Shown here: one piece after another, positions 59,436-64,000 of the stretch
Layout: the number at the start of each line of letters is the position of its first letter
Position numbering within the stretch: position 1 is the first letter of the stretch
NCBI GenBank assembly: GCA_025267735.1
Contig: CM046301.1
Coordinates: 69,087,872 to 69,151,871, forward strand
DNA length: 64,000 nucleotides
Direction of reading: 5' to 3'
From: Mactra quadrangularis
Taxonomy: Eukaryota > Mollusca > Bivalvia > Venerida > Mactridae
Notes under the pieces: model-generated
What the model was told of the DNA's origin: nothing
What the model saw: the letters and a program-made list of their open reading frames with translations, nothing else
Database searches by the model: none
Made by a program: the position numbers and the translations under genes

Positions 59436-61585
59436 AATCTTTCAAAGTTTTAAGTTACTTTTGTTTTCTTGGTCATAAATTGGAACAGTAACAAACAAAA
59501 TAAAGCAAAACTAACAGGCATTTCAAAATTATCAGTTATCAATTGTTTGTCAAAAGCTATTTCATTTACCGAAAAAGTGAAAATGTCTTTAGTGGGTACA
59601 GTATATGATTTGTATTAGTATAATAACCTTAATAGTTTTAACAAATTCAGAGGACACTATATTGCTCATCTAAGATCTACGTCAAAATGAATTCAGCTAC
59701 AGCTGTTTCCTCATAAATATATAACTATTTGCATAAATCTGATCCTAGGTTTTAAGTTTTAACTCAAAAGACCTGTATTATTGAAGGTCTTACATTAACT
59801 GATTTAATTATAACAGGAAAAGTTAAAATTACAAATTTTACACAGCACACTGAGCAGTTCCTTTAACTTTTATATACTACCAACAGGAATACATTCTAAG
59901 GAACTATGTTCACCAAAAAGGAAAAATTTCTATATTAAACAAAACAATGAAGGTATCTTATACTTCTCCAGTAAAAATTAATGTAGAATGCCCTTAGATA
60001 TGCACAATTATGGTGTATCAAAATATTAATAAAATTAAATTGATAAGAATTAATTAATTAGGGACTTTAGTCAGTTATTTCCCCTTGAATACTCTTCAAA
60101 ATAGTTAGGTCTAATTAGTTGGATTACTCGGATTTTACCCTTACTTTTCAATGTTAATTTTCAAAATTTAATCTTAAATAACTTTTTTGTTTATCATTTA
60201 ATTTGTTTAAAATTCAAGCTAATAATTTTTAAGTTAAAGAACTATCTGAATTCCATCACTTCTGTTAATATCTTCATTAACAAGAAATATATTAGATGAA
60301 ATATTTTGTTACTCTTACATAGGAATTCAATGATAAAATCCGAGGATTCCAACTGTAAGGACCTACTTACCAATTGGATTGCTTCAGATTTTATCAGGGA
60401 AAGATAACTGACTAAAGTTCCTAATTAAGTCATGAGTAAAACCAAGAACCAATAAATCTTACTAACCATGAACAAAATTAGTAGTAAAATATCAACCTTC
60501 TTAAAATGGTTTAAATATAACAGTAAGCAACTAAAATCCAGAAATAATCAAGTTACTAAGTTACTGACTAGAAGAAATATTATATCACCCTTAAAATGTC
60601 TTTATATATACACGAAACAGAATCTAATACTAATCATTTAAACCACCAACCAGAGATATGATCATGTGACATAATGTTTTGTACTAACGTTTTGTACTAA
60701 TGGTTTGTACTAACATTTCATAATAACATTTTGTAACATTTCGTACTAACATTTTGTACATAAAAATTACTTGTATACCGAAGAAAAACTACACTTTTTC
60801 TAAGAAGCATTTATAATATCCTGTAATTTTTCTTCACTAATAACAAATTCTGCTTTAAGAAATATTCTACACAGGATTAGCAGGGTTAGCGTTAACTTTT
60901 CTACCACTTTTTCTGTACAACTTAAAATATTAACAGCACTAAATGAAGTTTGTAAGACTAGATATGATAATATTTGTTATTTTTAATATCATTACTAACA
61001 TTGTACAAGTATTTATCATCTGATTGAGCAAATCAAGAATATTTCCTACAACATTTCTACAATCATTTTTAAGGAAAACTTTAAACTATCTATTACTCTA
61101 TAACTACAGCGTTGTAAATTTTTAGGTTAAAATAATCTGAAAAGGTTATACCACGTCTGAAAACATTGAAATTAAACATGTTTGCTTTAATGAGAATAAA
61201 TTTCATTCAATTTAAAAAGTCCTTTAACCAAAATACACATACACAAGGTCCAACATGGTACTTTTGACTTGGGTGGCCCAGTCAGATAACAAGCTTAAAT
61301 ACTGTACAATTCCAGAAATTCATAAATTTAATTGTTCATCAACTGTTATATAAGAAAAGTCTATGTGTCTATCCTGAACAAAATGGTCACATCTGACAAT
61401 CCCCAACAATGCAAATAAAGATTTTATTTTCATTTCTTGGACAACCAATGGACATTGAATCTCACATTCAATCTGATTCTCTCAAGAATTTCCAGACTAA
61501 TTATCTAAAATGGAAATACTCTGGTAGTGCTATGTAAATATACGTATTATAATGTAGTCCCATTCTTCTAATATTTTGTCATTGT
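59436..61585. other. AT-rich DNA without recognised gene
   Basis: Nothing assignable except a short degenerate tandem (TTTTGTACTAACATT type) at 60679-60760. Confidence 0.5.
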
Positions 61586-61689
61586 CCTATGTATATATTT
61601 CAAACTTTGCTTTTCATCACATGTGTGTATTCAACTGCTTATATTTACTTATTTGATTATATTACTTTTCATGTACTTCTGTATTATTT

Positions 61690-61850
61690 TACTCAAATTT
61701 CTTTGTTTCATGTTTTTATGTTATTGTTGTTGTTTTATACTGTATGTATATTGTATATTTTCTGTGTGGACCATATTGAAAATTGGTTTTAGCCAAATAT
61801 GTTATCCACTTTAAATAAAGTCGTTATTATTATTATTAATTTTTATTGTA
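61690..61850 (+). mobile_element. LINE 3' end fragment
   Basis: TGTGTGGACCATATTGAAAA, TTGGTTTTAGCCAAATATG, AATAAAGTCGTTATTATTAT and the TTA-repeat tail match the style of CR1/L2-like LINE 3' UTRs. The 5' border is unclear. Open frames just upstream are not coding. Confidence 0.6.
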
Positions 61851-63363
61851 AAACTGTTATCGATAAAAGATGTAAAGCATAGTCAGTATTTTAAAGTAAA
61901 TATTTTTACAAACAGAAATACTAAATAAATTGCGTGGTCCATGAGGAATACCACAAATAAAATAAACAGATTTGCATCATGAATTAATACATGAATAAGG
62001 GTTCATGAAACAAAATTAGAGTCTAGAATCATACACTAGTACATACGTTGTTACTGATTTGTTTTGTTTAAGGATTCACATACACAGAGAGGTTATTCCT
62101 AGCACAAACTAATTGTAGATGCCTATTGATCAAATCTAACTTAAAATATATCAAATAATATTTGTTCTTAAGAACTATGGTAAATATTGAAATGATCTTA
62201 ACAGAAAAACTGAAGACAAAAACAATAGATTAAATATGGCTTTGATATAATTATAAATAAGTTACATAAATACATAATATAAAACACAACTATAAAAACA
62301 AAGGGTTAACAAAAGGATTAATACAGGATTTAACTTATCTTTTATTCTAGTATACATTTAACTCCTAAAATGCTTAAAATGAAACTGCAAATATCTTCGC
62401 CACAGCCCAGTCTGCACATTAATGCAGTTTTAAATGGCCAATACTGTTTGCTGCATAACTTTGCTTTTTGACACAAATCCCCCTTGAATTGAAAATGGAT
62501 TGTTCTAAATTTATGGCAACTTCCATTAAAAACCTTGCTACCAGATATTCTTAAGTCCTTCAATTGGTTCATCTAAGTAACACTAGAACAAAGTCTTTAC
62601 AGCAGTATTTTTATCAAAGTTCTTCAGGAAGAGTCAAAATGTTTTAGGTAGACCAAAACTAGCAGGCCTCAACCTAAATTTCAAGTCTTAAAGTGTTGTT
62701 TCCCTTCAGATGACAAAACAGAACAAATGCCCTTGAACAGAAATAATACTCATTACTGGACTATTGAAAATAAATTTTGTGATTTCTAAGAAAATTTTCC
62801 AGTAAAAGATGCAGGACTTAAAAATGAAATATCACTAATTGACAGCTCACTACTCCTGACAATATGAGATACAACACACTAACAATTACATACATGAATC
62901 CTAACAACCTGAACACATACAATAATGAGAGAAAAGTTTATATAATGCACTTACATCTGTGTTTCATTTGGTTCACATCGTAAAAAAAAGTATATAACAG
63001 ATTTTCCTACGTTACGTCAATTTTTTATGCAAATTCTTTGAGATTCAAACTCTATAACCTAACTTGTTTACAAATCAATACCTATTACCCAAGTCCAATT
63101 TATCCAAATGTATTTTGAAACCAGTGTTACTTTAAACACAAAAACCTATTATGCATGTAGTCTAAAGAAATACAATGAAATTTGCTCCAAACTCAATGAC
63201 ACAACATTATGTATGATCTGACAAATATGCAGGAAACTATGCAATCATATATAATAAAGAAACATGCACTATTTGTATAATATTGTTATACAGTATCAAA
63301 TATCAAAGTTTAAAATTCTGAAATTCCTTAATTTCTTGATTTTAGTTATTTTAGCAGCTTTCA

Positions 63364-63523
63364 TATACATGTATATGTCAGTAATTACTCTAAAAATACA
63401 GTCAAGTTTATCTATGTCGGTAATTACTCTAAAATACAGTAAAGTTTATCTATATACACGTATATGTCAGTACTTACTCTAAAATACAGTAAAGTTTACC
63501 TATATACATGTATATGTTGGTAC
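63364..63523 (+). repeat. Tandem repeat of about 50-55 bp, three units
   Basis: The segment TACTCTAAAATACAGTAAAG with TTTATCTATATACATGTATA and ATGTCAGTAAT occurs three times with small changes. Confidence 0.75.
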
Positions 63524-63529
63524 AGATCT

Positions 63530-63725
63530 CGGATCGTGCAAGTTTCCGAAATTTGCGTGTATCGTGCGTGTATCGTGCGTGTATCATTCATACCGTGTGC
63601 GTGTATAATTCACCGTGTATTTCAATCGTGTAACGTGTAGACCGCTCATCGTGTAAATACACGGTAAAAATCGGTCCGAGATATTGTGATTTTGCGTTTT
63701 ATTACCGTGTATCGTGTGCCCGAGA
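63530..63725. repeat. CGTGTA-rich block
   Basis: TGCGTGTATCGTGCGTGTAT and many further CGTGTA or CGTGTG steps crowd about 200 bp. CpG is frequent here but rare elsewhere in the window. CGAGATATTG occurs twice. Function unknown: a decayed satellite, MITE or regulatory region. Confidence 0.6.
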
Positions 63726-64000
63726 TATTGACAAATCCATACGTATAAATGTATTAAATACTTATGCATTGTCGACTAATCATCATCCTTAAACAAAAAG
63801 AAAAACCTCGATTCATTTAGTTGAATGTTGACTTTGTTTAAACCGGAAATTCCTGTTTAAATGCCGTACGTCGATAAACTGCGGCTCATTCCGGACCAAT
63901 CTGCGGTCAATTAAATTGCGGCCCAACCGAAATGTTGTTACTAAATTAAAATGATCGTTATAATATTATTATATATTTAAAATGTAAACACATGCTTTCA
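63726..64000. other. CpG-containing right edge
   Basis: AAACCGGAAATTCC (ETS-like), GCCGTACGTCGAT and three GCGGC/TGCGGT steps at 63820-63930 contrast with the AT-rich DNA to the left. It could be near a promoter beyond the edge; no exon is seen. Confidence 0.3.

Noticed and set aside
61589..61814. Two overlapping hydrophobic open frames
   Set aside because: T-rich DNA before and within a LINE 3' end gives accidental Phe/Leu/Tyr-rich frames; no start context or family similarity.
62342..62572. 76-codon minus-strand frame
   Set aside because: It has some cysteines but no flanking splice signals or known domain that I can see; probably chance.

Overview
The window looks like AT-rich nuclear DNA from an invertebrate animal, most probably a mollusc. 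The genes have many small exons with GT-AG introns. The introns carry tRNA-headed SINEs ending in a GGTTTAACGCC-type tail, and dispersed repeats with GCTCGACTA / TAGTCGAGC termini, both of which I associate with molluscan genomes. The phylum is inferred from repeat style and gene content, not proven. No bacterial, organellar or viral gene was seen.

Layout. (1) 69-23260, plus strand: twelve exons of prohormone convertase 2 (PC2/PCSK2), from the middle of the prodomain to the stop codon. The signal peptide and start of the prodomain lie left of the window. All phases join, giving 595 residues with the catalytic Asp-His-Ser and the Asp oxyanion-hole residue that marks PC2. (2) 23261-29710: intergenic DNA with PC2 3' UTR, repeats, a tandemly duplicated CAAGATGGCGGACAG-type block and a SINE. 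(3) 29711-33467, plus strand: a three-exon Fe(II)/2-oxoglutarate dioxygenase of the phytanoyl-CoA dioxygenase (PhyH) family, 338 residues, with a 5'-truncated LINE in its last intron. (4) 33468-39487: a 2.56-kb DNA transposon inserted in a SINE, then the probable 3' UTR of the next gene. (5) 39488-54021, minus strand: an SLC16 (monocarboxylate transporter-like) gene of six or seven exons, including two alternative versions of one exon (TM1 end to TM2) that cannot be spliced together in frame. (6) 54022-64000: no confident gene; SINEs, a LINE tail, a Tc1-like MITE and a CGTGTA-rich block at the right edge.

The three genes are not obviously one pathway: PC2 processes neuropeptide and hormone precursors in secretory granules, the PhyH protein is a putative oxygenase of unknown substrate, and the SLC16 protein is a plasma-membrane or organelle carrier of unknown substrate. 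The strongest observations are the mutually exclusive SLC16 exon pair; the nested DNA transposon, whose empty target site survives in another SINE copy in this window; a 2.7-kb long-inverted-repeat element flanked by TTAA; MITEs with 9-bp target duplications; and two SINE families with different heads and bodies but one shared 3' tail.
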